64,000 bases of DNA, from contig NZ_KB446646.1 of the NCBI RefSeq assembly GCF_000340375.1, forward strand, positions 62,001 through 126,000, given 5' to 3'. The position numbers were made by a program, and so were the translations under genes. The notes under the pieces are model-generated. The model had not been told where the DNA came from. It worked only from the letters and a program-made list of their open reading frames with translations, and made no database searches. This DNA comes from Eggerthia catenaformis OT 569 = DSM 20559 (GTDB lineage: Bacteria; Bacillota_I; Bacilli_A; Erysipelotrichales; Coprobacillaceae). Of the stretch, positions 1 through 13,148 are shown one piece after another (positions within the stretch are counted from its first letter, which is position 1; each line of letters opens with the position of its first letter).

Positions 1-1424
1 TTCATAATACCATCTAAATAATATTCTGCCATATTACTTACTGATGAACTCTTTAAATTAGAACTTCGAGTATTATGAGCAACTGCCGAACTGTCATATC
101 GAATAAAATACCCTTTAGCATTATTATAATGAGAAGGTATTCTTCTTGTATAATCTAATGATTTAGTTTTAGCTCTTTCTGATGAAATAATCTGATAAAA
201 TATTTCATTTGTATCGAAGACTAATACTTTAGGCTTTTGTGTTTTTAATGCTTCTTTAAATAATCCATAAGCCATAGAAACATCTTGTAATGCTTCCCCA
301 AATACATAAGATGTAATGCCTTTTTTTTGATACATCCACATTGGATTAATAGCACTATATATATCACTGTTTCCGATATGAAATACATCTATAGACTTTG
401 ATATTTCATGATAATAACTTGTTGGTGCAGAAGCTCTATTTATTTTATTTGAAGATGATGTATTTTTAGAAGATGGTATTAGTAAAGCTCTATATTTTTC
501 ATATACTTCAGTAATTTCTTCTTTTGTCATCCTCGCAAGAATCTTTAAATAATTCTGATAATACTTTTTCCAAGCTTCTGATTTATTTTTATAATTGTCT
601 AACTTATATGTTTTACTTAAATAATAAGCAAGATAAGAAGATACTTTATAAGATCCTAATATATTTAATAAGTTCTTACTATAAAAATCATATTGATAAT
701 TCATTTTAATTTGAGTTCTATACTCATTCTGATTAAAATCAAGATAAGAAACTTTATATTGATCAGCAAGTGACTTAACTGCTTTATATCTATTATTATT
801 CCATCCTATTATATTCGGTAATGAAACAAATAAGACTTTTATATTATTCTTATTTGCATAAGAAATCATTTTATCTAAATCAGATAAATTCTCTTTATTA
901 ATCTGATAAGATAACTGATTAGAAGTCATATAATCTGTTTGTGTCATAGAACTATTATTTAAAGTAATCTGATATCCCTTAGTATTATCTAATGAATCAT
1001 ATTTTGGTTTACTAAACTGATTACTGATAACTCTTTGTAAATTAGAAAAACGAGTAGGAAATGAATTATCATAATCAAACAAAGCTGATGTTTCTACAAT
1101 GACAGCTTTTGGTTTCTGTTTCTTAAGAGAATAAGCTAATAAATCATAATATTGTGTCCTATAACTGCTGCCACTGATTGCATTATATGATCTAATACCG
1201 AATTTATGATACATATCCATAGGATTGATGCCATAAGATAATTTTCTATTACCTATAGATAATACATCTATCGTATTTTCTTTTTCCTTTAATAAATCAT
1301 CTATATTAACTAGAGTATTCCTATCAGTTAAAGGAATTATATAAAGACTGGACATAAAAATAAGACCGGTAAGAATAAAACAAATGATTATTTTTATTTT
1401 CAAAGCAGGTTTAAATCTCTTCAT
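1..1424 (-). CDS. Membrane-anchored tandem SGNH/DltD-like protein (partial)
   Basis: The gene starts at 1424 behind an AAGGAG ribosome site and stays open to the left edge, so at least 474 residues are seen and the C-terminus is missing. One N-terminal membrane segment (about residues 9-31) is followed by two copies of the same extracytoplasmic module. Each opens with a strand, a GN-x-x turn, an INPM-x-MY motif and a GI-x-SY motif, the pattern of DltD/SGNH acyl-esterase-like proteins of Bacillota. The second copy has GNSD, keeping the serine expected as nucleophile. The first has GNRK and appears to lack it. Such proteins usually modify cell-surface polymers, often beside an MBOAT acyltransferase, but the neighbour here lies outside the window. 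The substrate is unknown. Confidence 0.7.
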   Translation of the reverse strand, partial: MKRFKPALKIKIIICFILTGLIFMSSLYIIPLTDRNTLVNIDDLLKEKENTIDVLSIGNRKLSYGINPMDMYHKFGIRSYNAISGSSYRTQYYDLLAYSLKKQKPKAVIVETSALFDYDNSFPTRFSNLQRVISNQFSKPKYDSLDNTKGYQITLNNSSMTQTDYMTSNQLSYQINKENLSDLDKMISYANKNNIKVLFVSLPNIIGWNNNRYKAVKSLADQYKVSYLDFNQNEYRTQIKMNYQYDFYSKNLLNILGSYKVSSYLAYYLSKTYKLDNYKNKSEAWKKYYQNYLKILARMTKEEITEVYEKYRALLIPSSKNTSSSNKINRASAPTSYYHEISKSIDVFHIGNSDIYSAINPMWMYQKKGITSYVFGEALQDVSMAYGLFKEALKTQKPKVLVFDTNEIFYQIISSERAKTKSLDYTRRIPSHYNNAKGYFIRYDSSAVAHNTRSSNLKSSSVSNMAEYYLDGIM

Positions 1425-1528
1425 AAGATCTCCTTATAACATAGTATACAATATCATGATTTTTAATAAGTACAATACAATATTTTAAAAATTAAGAAAT
1501 AATTAATATTTATAAGTTATATGATATG

Positions 1529-1558
1529 AAAAATTAGAGAGATATCTCTCTAATTTTT
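1529..1558 (-). terminator. Terminator of the gyrase-serS operon
   Basis: This is a perfect 30-base palindrome (15-base arms, AAAAATTAGAGAGAT and its complement) ending in five T on either strand. It overlaps the serS stop codon and closes the leftward origin operon before the SGNH gene. Confidence 0.75.
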
Positions 1559-2836
1559 AGGTTCAATTATTTTTTTACCACCCATATAAGGATGCAATAC
1601 ATGAGGTATAGAAATACTTCCATCTTCATTATAATTATTTTCAATAACCGCAATTAATCCTCTAGGTGAAGCAGTCACTGTATTATTTAATGTATGAAGA
1701 TAATATGTTCCTCTATCATTTTTTGCTCTAATCCCAAGTCTTCTAGCCTGCGCATCTCCTAATGTAGAACAAGAACCTACTTCAAAATATTTCTTCTGGC
1801 GTGGAGACCATGCTTCAATATCACATGATTTTACTTTTAAATCGGCTAAATCACCACTGCAACATTCAAGCTGTCTAACCGGAACATCCATATTTCTAAA
1901 GACTTCTACTGTATATCTCCACATCTTTTCATATTCTTTCATAGAATCTTCCGGTTCACAAAGAACTATCATTTCTTCTTTTTCAAACTGATGAACTCGA
2001 TAAAGTCCTCTTTCTTCAATACCATGACTTCCTCCTTCTTTTCTAAAACATGGAGAATAAGAAGTCATACGAATAGGAAGCTCTTCAGATTTAATAATCT
2101 GACCTTGAAATTTTCCAATCATTGAATGTTCTGATGTACCAATAAGATATAAATCTTCATTCTCAATCTTATACATCATTGCATCCATTTCTTCAAAAGA
2201 CATAACCCCATTAACAACACTTGATCTAATCATAAAAGGAGGTATAGCATATGTAAATCCCTTTTCAATCATATAATCTCTAGCATAAGCAATCATTGCC
2301 TCATGAAGTCTTGCAATATTACCTAATAAGTAATAAAAACCTTCACCACTGGTTCTTCCGGCTGATAATTTATCCATACCATTAACTCTTTCAATAATAT
2401 CAGCATGATGAGGTATTTCATAAGATGGTACAAAAGCATCTCCAAATCTTTCTACTTCCACGTTCTTTGAATCATCTTCACCAATAGGTACTGATGAATC
2501 AATGAAGTTAGGAATTTGCATCATAATTTCTTTAAGCTTTTCACCGACTTGTTTTTCTTTTTCTTCTAAAGCAGGCAAGTCATCATTAATCCGTTTAACT
2601 TTAGCTTTTGCTGCTTCCGCTTCTTCTTTCTTACCTTCTCTCATTAAAGCACCAATAGACTTAGAAATAGTATTCTTGCTTGCTCTGTATTCACTAGCTT
2701 TAGTAAGTGTCTCTCTATATTCTTTATCTAATGCAATTGCTTCATCCACCAAAGGAAGCTTATGATCCTGAAATTTCTTTTTAATATTTTCTCTTACTGC
2801 TTCAGGATCTTCTCTTAATTTTGCAATATCAATCAT
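1550..2836 (-). CDS. serS: Seryl-tRNA synthetase
   Basis: A full-length 428-residue class II aminoacyl-tRNA synthetase that charges tRNA-Ser. An N-terminal alpha-helical arm (about residues 25-105, rich in Lys and Glu) precedes the catalytic domain, which carries the class II motifs: a TSEH-type serine-binding segment, the FRKE motif 2 near residue 265, and a C-terminal [10 protein letters not shown] motif 3 stretch. The start overlaps the end of gyrA by 8 bases, so the two are likely translationally coupled. It is the last gene of the leftward operon and runs into a palindromic terminator. Nothing unusual is seen. Confidence 0.97.
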   Translation of the reverse strand: MIDIAKLREDPEAVRENIKKKFQDHKLPLVDEAIALDKEYRETLTKASEYRASKNTISKSIGALMREGKKEEAEAAKAKVKRINDDLPALEEKEKQVGEKLKEIMMQIPNFIDSSVPIGEDDSKNVEVERFGDAFVPSYEIPHHADIIERVNGMDKLSAGRTSGEGFYYLLGNIARLHEAMIAYARDYMIEKGFTYAIPPFMIRSSVVNGVMSFEEMDAMMYKIENEDLYLIGTSEHSMIGKFQGQIIKSEELPIRMTSYSPCFRKEGGSHGIEERGLYRVHQFEKEEMIVLCEPEDSMKEYEKMWRYTVEVFRNMDVPVRQLECCSGDLADLKVKSCDIEAWSPRQKKYFEVGSCSTLGDAQARRLGIRAKNDRGTYYLHTLNNTVTASPRGLIAVIENNYNEDGSISIPHVLHPYMGGKKIIEPKN

Positions 2837-5294
2837 TTTCTTCTATCTCCTGATCTTCTTCATTTTTTTCAACAACAGAGATTGAAGAGACAACAGAATC
2901 ATTAACTCTAATCAAACGTACTCCCTGTGTTGCTCTGCCGGCTTCTTTGACTTGTTCCATAGGTAAGCGAATAATAATACCTTCATTAGTCATAATCATC
3001 AAGTCTTCATGACCTTCAACAGCTTTCATGGCTACCAGTTTACCATTTTTTGAAGAAATGTTAAGTGTTTTTACACCCTTACCTCCTCTTTTAGCAAGTC
3101 TATAATCATGTGCCGGTGACATTTTACCATAACCATATTCTGTAACAACAAGAATCTTACTTCCTTCAAGACTGGTTGTCATACCTATAATCATTTCATT
3201 CTTTTCAACATTCATTCCCCGAACACCGGCTGCCGTACGTCCCATACTTCTTACGTCTTTTTCATCAAAACGTATGGCTTTGCCATTAGTTGTAGCAATC
3301 ATAACTTCACAAGATCCATTTGTCAGCTTGACATCTACTAATTCATCTTCTTCTTTTAAAGTAATTGCTAATTTACCGGACTGTCTGATATTTTCAAATT
3401 CAGTTAAATTTGTTCTCTTAACAAGTCCTCTTCTAGTTACAAAGAATAAATAATTTTCTTTATTAACATCTTCTTTATGTAAAGAAATCATTGACTTAAC
3501 CAATTCATCTTTAGCTAAATTCAATAAATTAACAATTGGTAATCCTTTAGCTGTACGCCCAAATTCAGGTATCTGATATCCCTTTAATCGATAAACTTTA
3601 CCAAAATTAGTAAATATTAAAAGATCATCATGAGTACTCATATTAAGCATACTACTAACAACATCATCATTATTAGTAGTCATTCCCTTAATACCTCTAC
3701 CACCTCTATTTTGAGCTTTATAAGTATCTACAGGCATACGTTTTACATAACCATTATTTGTAAGAGATATAATAACATCTTCTACAGGAATTAAATCTTC
3801 ATCTTCAATATCAAATGTTCCTTGAATAATTTCAGTACGTCTCTTATCACCAAATCTGGATTTAATTTCTAATAACTCTTTTTCAATAATTTCAATAACT
3901 CTTTCTTCACTTTCAAGAATATCTTTTAAATCAGCAATAATCTCTAATAAAGCATTTAATTCATTTTCAATCTTTTCTCTTTCTAATCCGGCTAATCGCT
4001 GTAACTGCATTTCTCTAATAGCTTTAGCCTGTTTATCAGACATATCAAATTCATTCATTAATCTCTGCTGAATAATATCTGTTGTACGAGAAGATCTTAT
4101 TAATTCAATAATAGCATCTATCTGATCAATTGCTCTCTTCAATCCATCTAAGATATGTGCTCTATCTTCCGCCTTCTTTAAATCAAAAGCAACTCTTCTT
4201 CTAATAACATCTTCCTGATGCTCTAAATAAACTTTAAGCATATCTTTTAATGTCAGAGTTTTAGGTTCATCATTAACTAAAGCAATATTATTGACACCGA
4301 ATGTTGTTTGCAAAGATGTTAATTTATATAACTGATTTAAGATAATTTCAGGCTGAACATCTCTTCTTAATTCAATCACAACACGAATACCATCACGATC
4401 TGATTCATCTCTTAATTCAGTAATACCATCAATATTCTTATTTTTAACATGTTCAGCAATCTTTTCAATAAGTCTTGCCTTATTAACCATATAAGGTATT
4501 TCTGTAATAATAATAGCTTTCTTGTTATTACCAATCTCTTCAATATCACTCTTAGCTCTCATAACAATTAAGCCATTACCGGTTTCATAAGCTTTTTTAA
4601 TAGCACTTTTACCTAAAATATAAGCTCCTGTAGGAAAATCAGGACCCTTTATATATTCCATTAATTCAGTTACTGTAATCTCCTTATTTTTTACATAAGC
4701 CAAGAATCCATCAATAACTTCACCTAAATTATGAGGAGGCATATTAGTAGCCATACCAACTGCAATACCTGTTGTTCCATTAATTAATAAATTAGGTATT
4801 CTAGATGGTAAAACAACAGGTTCCTTTTCTTCACCATCATAATTAGGCATAAAATTAACAGTATCCTTATTAATATCTCTAATCATTTCCATTGAAATTT
4901 TAGACATACGTGATTCCGTATAACGCATAGCAGCAGCACCATCACCATCAATAGAACCAAAGTTACCATGACCATCTACTAACATATAACGATAAGAAAA
5001 ATCTTGTGCCATACGTACTAAAGCTTCATAAATAGAACTATCACCATGCGGATGATATTTACCCATGACTTCACCAACAATTCTGGCACTCTTTTTATAA
5101 GGCTTATCACTATAACATCCTAACTCATTCATACCATGAATAATACGTCTTTGAACCGGTTTTAATCCATCTCTGGCATCAGGTAAAGCTCTTGCTACAA
5201 TAACTGACATAGCATATTCAAGGAATGATTTTCTCATCTCACTTGTCAGATTAACATTCTTTATACCTTTTTCTTCTATATTATTTATATCCAT
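2829..5294 (-). CDS. gyrA: DNA gyrase subunit A
   Basis: The 821-residue breakage-reunion subunit of DNA gyrase. The catalytic tyrosine is Tyr125 in AAMRYTE. The quinolone-resistance region reads [10 protein letters not shown], so the positions matching E. coli Ser83 and Asp87 are Ser86 and Glu90, the usual susceptible-type residues in Gram-positives. The GyrA box ([10 protein letters not shown]) begins the C-terminal beta-pinwheel at about residue 525, which wraps DNA for negative supercoiling and so separates this from ParC. It lies 11 bases downstream of gyrB and overlaps serS. Confidence 0.97.
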   Translation of the reverse strand: MDINNIEEKGIKNVNLTSEMRKSFLEYAMSVIVARALPDARDGLKPVQRRIIHGMNELGCYSDKPYKKSARIVGEVMGKYHPHGDSSIYEALVRMAQDFSYRYMLVDGHGNFGSIDGDGAAAMRYTESRMSKISMEMIRDINKDTVNFMPNYDGEEKEPVVLPSRIPNLLINGTTGIAVGMATNMPPHNLGEVIDGFLAYVKNKEITVTELMEYIKGPDFPTGAYILGKSAIKKAYETGNGLIVMRAKSDIEEIGNNKKAIIITEIPYMVNKARLIEKIAEHVKNKNIDGITELRDESDRDGIRVVIELRRDVQPEIILNQLYKLTSLQTTFGVNNIALVNDEPKTLTLKDMLKVYLEHQEDVIRRRVAFDLKKAEDRAHILDGLKRAIDQIDAIIELIRSSRTTDIIQQRLMNEFDMSDKQAKAIREMQLQRLAGLEREKIENELNALLEIIADLKDILESEERVIEIIEKELLEIKSRFGDKRRTEIIQGTFDIEDEDLIPVEDVIISLTNNGYVKRMPVDTYKAQNRGGRGIKGMTTNNDDVVSSMLNMSTHDDLLIFTNFGKVYRLKGYQIPEFGRTAKGLPIVNLLNLAKDELVKSMISLHKEDVNKENYLFFVTRRGLVKRTNLTEFENIRQSGKLAITLKEEDELVDVKLTNGSCEVMIATTNGKAIRFDEKDVRSMGRTAAGVRGMNVEKNEMIIGMTTSLEGSKILVVTEYGYGKMSPAHDYRLAKRGGKGVKTLNISSKNGKLVAMKAVEGHEDLMIMTNEGIIIRLPMEQVKEAGRATQGVRLIRVNDSVVSSISVVEKNEEDQEIEEND

Positions 5295-5305
5295 GTCAAT
5301 CTCCT

Positions 5306-8313
<3,008 letters not shown>

Positions 8314-8324
<11 letters not shown>

Positions 8325-8535
8325 ACACAATATAAGAGACATGATCTAATGAAAAAATATCTCCATCTCTTAATTTCTTTCCTCTTCTTATATCAATTTT
8401 ACCATTAACGCTGACTTCCCCTTCCTGTATTCTTACTTTTGCCTCAATACCGCTAGAGACTGCTCCGGATAATTTTAAAGCCTGTCCCAAAGTAATATAA
8501 TCAGTTTTAATATGTAATTCTTTCAAAGTATACAC
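8314..8535 (-). CDS. yaaA: S4-domain RNA-binding protein YaaA
   Basis: A 73-residue small S4-fold protein found between dnaN and recF in most Bacillota. The S4 core is visible as TLGQALKLSGAVSSG followed by VRIQEGEVSVNGKIDIRRGKKL, the typical alpha-L RNA-binding loop. It is likely an RNA- or ribosome-binding protein; its exact role is not settled. It is the first gene of the yaaA-recF-gyrB-gyrA-serS unit, with its own promoter upstream after the dnaN terminator. Confidence 0.9.
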
Positions 8536-8555
8536 TTCCTCTCATATACTTGACT

Positions 8556-8584
8556 ATTATAGCATAAAATGGCTTAATTTTAAA
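8556..8584 (-). promoter_or_regulatory. Promoter of the yaaA-recF-gyrBA-serS unit
   Basis: On the minus strand there is TTTAAA, a 17-base spacer and TATAAT with an extended TGC in front. It lies between the dnaN terminator and yaaA, which makes it the likely start of the gyrase transcript. The -35 box is weak; the extended -10 is the main support. Confidence 0.6.
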
Positions 8585-8620
8585 CATAAATAAAAAACAA
8601 TATAATAACTCTAAACATAA

Positions 8621-8652
8621 TAAAAAACGCTTAAATCAAAAATTTAAGCGTT
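8621..8652 (-). terminator. Terminator after dnaN
   Basis: An 11-base-pair hairpin (AACGCTTAAAT and complement, five-base loop) is followed on the minus strand by a run of T. It separates dnaA-dnaN transcription from the gyrase unit. Confidence 0.85.
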
Positions 8653-8670
8653 ATAATCAAAAATCATCCT

Positions 8671-9774
8671 TTAAAAAGTTCTTACCGGAAGAACAATCTG
8701 AATATTATTATCAGATTCCATATCCTTAACAATAAAAGGTTTCATACTACCGGAAAACTGTAATTTAACAGTCTTAGTATTAACAGATCTAATAGCATCA
8801 TTTAAATAACGTCCGCTAAATGATATTTCCAAATTATCTCCTTTAAAGAAAGCCTTATTTAAATCTTCTTCCACAGAACCTATTTCTTGTGAAGAAGATG
8901 TTAATAAAACCTTATCAGCTGACATATTTAAAGTAACAATACTTTTCTCAGCATCAGCTAATAAAGTAGCACGATCAATAGCTCCAAGAATATCTTCACT
9001 GGATACACTTAATTCATATTCATACTGATCAGCTATTAAACGAGATGTATCAGGGAAAGTACCATCAATTAAGCGAGAAAGAATAATATAATCATCAACA
9101 ATAAATAATACTTTACGATCAGAAACATATAAATCAATAATCTCATCTTTTTCAATAATACGTGATAATTCAGTTAAAGATTTCTTAGGAATAATAACAT
9201 TAAAAGAACTCTCTTCTTCTAGTGAAGTCTTTGTCTGTGCTAAACGATAACTATCAGTAGCTATACAAGTTAAAAGATTTCCATCTACTTTAAAATTAAC
9301 TCCGGTTAAGACCGGTCTTGTTTCACTTTCGCTGGTAGCAAAAGCAGTTTTTTCAATTAAATCCTTAATCTTTAATGAATTAATAGTAAGATGAATACCC
9401 TTCTTATTTAAATCAACTCTAGGATAATCAAAAGCAGGTGTTCCATTTAAATTAAAATAAGAGCCTGTTGCTTCAATACATGTTAGCGATCCATCAGCAA
9501 TATAAATAAGAACCTCATCAGCATTAATCTTTCTAATAATATCAAAGATATAACGACTGGATAAAACAACAGAACCGGTTTCTTTAATATTAATATCCTG
9601 AGTAACTTTAGTCTGAATAACAATATCACTATCACTTCCCGTTAATACTAATCCATCACTTTCTAAATCAAACTTAATACCGGTTAATACAGGTAATGGA
9701 CTTTTCATAGATACAGCTCTTGATACTTTAGCAAGAGCATTTAATAATACTTGTCTTTTAATTGTAAATTTCAT
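8671..9774 (-). CDS. dnaN: DNA polymerase III sliding clamp (beta subunit)
   Basis: A 367-residue processivity clamp with the usual three-domain length. The N-terminus MKFTIKRQVLLNALAKVSRAV and the C-terminal QIVLPVRTF ending (matching the family's PMR-type end) are characteristic. The start has an AAAGGAGATT ribosome site. It lies downstream of dnaA in the same direction, separated by 141 bases that contain two DnaA boxes, and is closed by a strong terminator. Nothing unusual. Confidence 0.97.
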   Translation of the reverse strand: MKFTIKRQVLLNALAKVSRAVSMKSPLPVLTGIKFDLESDGLVLTGSDSDIVIQTKVTQDINIKETGSVVLSSRYIFDIIRKINADEVLIYIADGSLTCIEATGSYFNLNGTPAFDYPRVDLNKKGIHLTINSLKIKDLIEKTAFATSESETRPVLTGVNFKVDGNLLTCIATDSYRLAQTKTSLEEESSFNVIIPKKSLTELSRIIEKDEIIDLYVSDRKVLFIVDDYIILSRLIDGTFPDTSRLIADQYEYELSVSSEDILGAIDRATLLADAEKSIVTLNMSADKVLLTSSSQEIGSVEEDLNKAFFKGDNLEISFSGRYLNDAIRSVNTKTVKLQFSGSMKPFIVKDMESDNNIQIVLPVRTF

Positions 9775-9826
9775 AATAGTTAATCTCCTTTTATTATCTT
9801 ATTTATAAGATAAATAATAATAATCT

Positions 9827-9844
9827 TGTGAATAATGTGAATAA
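9827..9844 (-). promoter_or_regulatory. Tandem DnaA boxes between dnaA and dnaN
   Basis: Two abutting minus-strand DnaA boxes (TTATTCACA, at 9836-9844 and 9827-9835) lie in the 141-base dnaA-dnaN gap; a weaker TGTGAATTA follows at 9901-9909. This matches the downstream half of bipartite origins such as that of Bacillus subtilis. Confidence 0.75.
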
Positions 9845-9915
9845 GTTAAAAATATATTGATTACATCAGTATATTTTATGTGAAAAATAAAATACGGAAT
9901 TGTGAATTACGGTGC

Positions 9916-11250
9916 TTAAATCATTTTAGATTTAATTTCTTCTACTGCTTTATGATAATTAGGATCTTTTTTCATATTCTTTTCTACCTTATCACAGGCT
10001 TTCATAACTGTGGAATGATCTCTTCCACCAAATTCTTTTCCTATTTGGATATAACTAATACTATCAATTAAACTTCTTACTAAATACATAGCAATATGTC
10101 TGGCAACAATAATATTAGAAGTACGTGATTTAGAATTAATTTGTGAAACTGTCAGATTGTAATATTCAGCTACACATTTTTTAATCTGATCAACAGTAAT
10201 TTCTTCATTCTTTTTACTAACTTCATAGTTTTCTTTAAATGCTTCTAAGGCAAATTCCATATCTATCACATTCTTATTGATACCAAAAACAAGCTTATAA
10301 AATAATAATCTTTTTAAGCTTCCCTCTAATTCTCTGACATCTCTGTTAAAATGTGAAGCTATAAAATCTAAGACACTTTCTTCAATTGGATAATCGACTT
10401 TTTCTAATTCAATCTTTTTAGATAGAATAGCTTTAGATGTTTCAAATTCCGGTGTATCAATACTGACAGTTAAGCCATTAGTAAATCTTGAAACAAGTCT
10501 TTGTTCAATACCTTTTAAGTCTTTTGGAGGCTTATCGGAGCTAATAACAATCTGTTTATTTTCATTTTGCAGACTATTAAAAATATTAAAGAACATCTCA
10601 CTGCTTGCTTCTTTAGAAGCAATAAATTGAATATCATCAATTAATAAAACATCAATATGACGATAACGATAATTAAAATCATTCATTGTTCTGCTGGCAA
10701 TTGAACTTACATAATCATTTACAAACTGTTCACTGGTACAATAAATAACCTGAACACCGGGCTTATTTTCTTTAATATAGTTACCAATCGCATTTAGTAA
10801 ATGAGTCTTACCAAGACCGGAATGAGAATAGATAAATAAAGGACTATAAGCAGTCCCCGGCTTCATAGCAACAGCTAAAGATGCATTTTGAGCAATTCTA
10901 TTAGAATTACCAACCACAAAGTTAGAAAAAGTAAAATCAGGATTTAAATGATCATCATAATCATAAGAAATATTCTCTTTTTGATGTAAAAGCAAATATC
11001 TTTCATCACTCATGAGATCAATAATAATGGCTTCATTATACATTTCATTATAGAGTTCCTCAAGCTGATCTTTATAATCACTAACAATGCCAATATTATA
11101 TTCAGTTTCAGCAGTAACTATAAGATGATGATCATCAGTTATTTCACGAGCCTTTAATAAGGTGATTATAGAATCAAAAACGACTTTATCTGTAGTTGTA
11201 TGACCAAAAGCATTTAAAGTTTTAGACCAGTTAGCTTCCAGATTATTCAT
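9916..11250 (-). CDS. dnaA: Chromosomal replication initiator DnaA
   Basis: The 444-residue origin-binding AAA+ initiator. The start is set at 11250 (MNNLEANW), preceded by AAGGTGG; a longer reading from 11274 has no ribosome site. Domain I is at the N-terminus. Domain III has Walker A (GLGKTHLLNAIGN) and Walker B (DVLLIDDIQF). Domain IV has the DnaA signature DHSTVMKACDKVE, which reads the 9-mer boxes. A DnaA box sits within the putative promoter upstream, suggesting autorepression. Confidence 0.97.
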   Translation of the reverse strand: MNNLEANWSKTLNAFGHTTTDKVVFDSIITLLKAREITDDHHLIVTAETEYNIGIVSDYKDQLEELYNEMYNEAIIIDLMSDERYLLLHQKENISYDYDDHLNPDFTFSNFVVGNSNRIAQNASLAVAMKPGTAYSPLFIYSHSGLGKTHLLNAIGNYIKENKPGVQVIYCTSEQFVNDYVSSIASRTMNDFNYRYRHIDVLLIDDIQFIASKEASSEMFFNIFNSLQNENKQIVISSDKPPKDLKGIEQRLVSRFTNGLTVSIDTPEFETSKAILSKKIELEKVDYPIEESVLDFIASHFNRDVRELEGSLKRLLFYKLVFGINKNVIDMEFALEAFKENYEVSKKNEEITVDQIKKCVAEYYNLTVSQINSKSRTSNIIVARHIAMYLVRSLIDSISYIQIGKEFGGRDHSTVMKACDKVEKNMKKDPNYHKAVEEIKSKMI

Positions 11251-11660
11251 AATCCACCTTCTTTCTTTAATCATTATAGATTAAAATGTGAATAAAATGA
11301 AGATAAAAAAGTTATTCACAGGTTTTCCACATACTTATTCACCTATTAAAATATTGATAATGCTTTTTATTTAATCATTATCCACAAATTTATTAATTAA
11401 GCGAATGTGAATAATAAAAAGAAAAAATGTGAACAACTTACATATATTGTGAATAACTTTCTTTATTCACTCTTCTATGCACACTTTATTCACTATAAAT
11501 TATGATATAAAAACCATATATATCAACAATTTGAAGAAATACTGTGAATATTGTTATGCACTTGTGGATAACTTGTGATTAAGATGTGATTATAAAGGAT
11601 ATAAATAAATATAATTATATTTTTAAATATTGAAGGATATTCTATTTTTTTAAATTTTAT
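11251..11660. other. Origin of replication (oriC), upstream DnaA-box cluster
   Basis: The gap between dnaA and rpmH holds many 9-mers matching or close to TTATNCACA. On the + strand: 11312-11320 (TTATTCACA), 11323-11331 (TTTTCCACA), 11335-11343, 11378-11386 (TTATCCACA, perfect), 11463-11471, 11486-11494 and 11554-11562. On the - strand: 11287-11295, 11406-11414, 11429-11437, 11448-11456 and 11563-11571 (TTATCCACA, perfect). The stretch at about 11575-11660 is almost pure A/T and is the likely unwinding element. The switch in gene direction around this gap supports the call. Confidence 0.9.
11273..11301 (-). promoter_or_regulatory. Putative dnaA promoter with internal DnaA box
   Basis: The minus strand has TATAAT at 11273-11278 and a weak TTCATT-type -35 17 bases upstream. 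A TTATTCACA DnaA box (11287-11295) occupies the spacer, so DnaA bound there should block its own transcription. Confidence 0.5.
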
Positions 11661-11688
11661 TGACTTCAAAAAGCTTTTTTCATATAAT
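11660..11688 (+). promoter_or_regulatory. Promoter of rpmH
   Basis: TTGACT, a 17-base spacer and TATAAT: a near-consensus housekeeping promoter 60 bases ahead of rpmH, at the edge of the origin. Confidence 0.85.
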
Positions 11689-11747
11689 AGTGTGGCATAT
11701 GTTATAGAAGTATAAAGCAATAAATTTTAGTTAAGGAGAGTATAAAT

Positions 11748-11882
11748 ATGAAAAGAACATATCAGCCAAATAAAAGAAAAAGAGCAAAGACTCATGGTTT
11801 TAGAGCAAGAATGGCTACAGTAGGTGGAAGAAGAGTACTTGCTAGAAGAAGACAAAAAGGAAGAAAAGCATTAACTGTCTAA
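11748..11882 (+). CDS. rpmH: 50S ribosomal protein L34
   Basis: A 44-residue gene: [18 protein letters not shown] at the start and [11 protein letters not shown] at the end, the classical L34 sequence, very rich in Arg and Lys. AAGGAGAG lies upstream of the ATG at 11748 and TAA ends it at 11882. It binds 23S rRNA in the large ribosomal subunit. It is the first gene of the rightward origin block and is followed by a small hairpin before rnpA. Confidence 0.97.
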   Translation: MKRTYQPNKRKRAKTHGFRARMATVGGRRVLARRRQKGRKALTV

Positions 11883-11886
11883 AAAT

Positions 11887-11911
11887 AGTCCACTTTTATG
11901 TGGCTTTTTTT
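11887..11911 (+). terminator. Partial terminator between rpmH and rnpA
   Basis: A short hairpin (CCAC-TTTTAT-GTGG plus flanking pairs with one bulge) is followed by seven T. It lies in the operon and probably lowers rnpA expression relative to rpmH rather than ending transcription. Confidence 0.5.
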
Positions 11912-11921
11912 CTTAAAAGGT

Positions 11922-12257
11922 ATGAAAAAAAAATATAGAGTTAAGAAGAATCAAGATTTTACAAAAATTATTCAGCATCATCAGAGTCTATCTAACAAAG
12001 AATATGTTCTTTATTATTTAAAGAATGATATGCATTTGAGAATAGGCTTATCTGTTTCTAAGAAATTGGGTCATGCTGTAATAAGAAATAAAATCAAAAG
12101 ACAGGTACGTATGCTAGCTAATGAAATATTTGATAAAGATTTGTCTTATGATTTTATCATTATTGTAAGAAAAAATTATTTAAATAATGATTATAAGACT
12201 AATAGAGATTCTCTTATTTCATTATATAAGAAAACATTAAAAAGGATGGATAAGTAA
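11922..12257 (+). CDS. rnpA: Ribonuclease P protein component
   Basis: A 111-residue protein subunit of RNase P, which trims tRNA 5' ends. The start is set at 11922 (MKKKYRVKK) after AAAAGG; a reading from 11898 would overlap the hairpin behind rpmH. The family core is clear: LRIGLSVSKKLGHAVIRNKIKRQVR, containing the RNR-type basic motif (here RNKIKRQVR), followed by DFIIIVRK. The stop codon is immediately followed by the yidC ATG. Confidence 0.94.
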   Translation: MKKKYRVKKNQDFTKIIQHHQSLSNKEYVLYYLKNDMHLRIGLSVSKKLGHAVIRNKIKRQVRMLANEIFDKDLSYDFIIIVRKNYLNNDYKTNRDSLISLYKKTLKRMDK

Positions 12258-13139
12258 ATGGTACTAGATCAGCGTACAAAGAAATATTTAAAGATTTTTG
12301 CATTAATAGCTTTTGTCTTTATTTTAGCAGGCTGTACTAACAATATGAATGCTGATGGGACTTTAAAAGCTTCACGAGCAATTACGGAAGAAACAAAATG
12401 GACACTTTCTGCAGGTATATTTGATTTCTTTTTAGTTATTCCAATTGCTAAGGGAATATTATTTATTAATAATCTGACAGGTAATATATTATTTGGAGTA
12501 GTAGGACTAACAATTGTTATTAATATTATTTTATTGCCTATAATGATTAAATCAACTGTATCATCTCAGAAAATGCAGATGTTACAGCCGGAAATGGAAA
12601 AGATTCAAAATAAATATAAGGGTAAGAAGGATCAGACAAGTCAGTTACGTATGCAACAGGAAATACAGGCTTTATACAAAAAGAATGATGTTTCAATGTT
12701 AGGCTCATTTTCAATGCTTTTAACTTTACCAATTATGCTTGCTATGTGGCAGTCTGTACAAAGAGTAAAAGTTTTATATGAGAGTACTACTTTTGGATTA
12801 AGCTTAGGATTAACACCAATGTCACAAATTCAAAAGGGGCATTGGGAATATCTGATTATTATTGTAATCATGGCATTATCTCAGTTTTTAGCTATTGAGA
12901 TTAATAATATGATGCTTAAAAGAGATAAAAATTATCATCCCAGCAAAACACAAAATTCTATGAAATCAATGAATATTATGATGACTGCAATGATTATTTT
13001 CTTTGGTATGACAATGCCGACTGCAATGTCATTCTACTGGATTACAACTAATATTATTACAGTTATTAGAACAGTTTATATTCATATTCATTATATTGAA
13101 AAAGAACAAGCTAAGAAGGATGAAAATGTGATTAGATAG
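12258..13139 (+). CDS. yidC: Membrane protein insertase YidC
   Basis: A 293-residue Oxa1/YidC-type insertase made as a lipoprotein: the signal peptide ends in a LAGC lipobox at about residue 26. It has five membrane segments. The cytoplasmic loop after the first conserved segment is charged (KIQNKYKGKKDQTSQLRMQQE), as in Gram-positive YidC1/SpoIIIJ. It inserts and folds membrane proteins, including the F0 c subunit. It starts directly at the rnpA stop and is followed by jag, its usual partner gene. Confidence 0.95.
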   Translation: MVLDQRTKKYLKIFALIAFVFILAGCTNNMNADGTLKASRAITEETKWTLSAGIFDFFLVIPIAKGILFINNLTGNILFGVVGLTIVINIILLPIMIKSTVSSQKMQMLQPEMEKIQNKYKGKKDQTSQLRMQQEIQALYKKNDVSMLGSFSMLLTLPIMLAMWQSVQRVKVLYESTTFGLSLGLTPMSQIQKGHWEYLIIIVIMALSQFLAIEINNMMLKRDKNYHPSKTQNSMKSMNIMMTAMIIFFGMTMPTAMSFYWITTNIITVIRTVYIHIHYIEKEQAKKDENVIR

Positions 13140-13148
13140 GTGAATAAA

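Noticed and set aside
9880-10071. Plus-strand frame over the end of dnaA
   Set aside because: Shadow of dnaA, without a ribosome site.
11523-11720. 65-codon minus-strand frame in the origin
   Set aside because: It lies over DnaA boxes, the A/T-rich unwinding region and the rpmH promoter, with no coding character.
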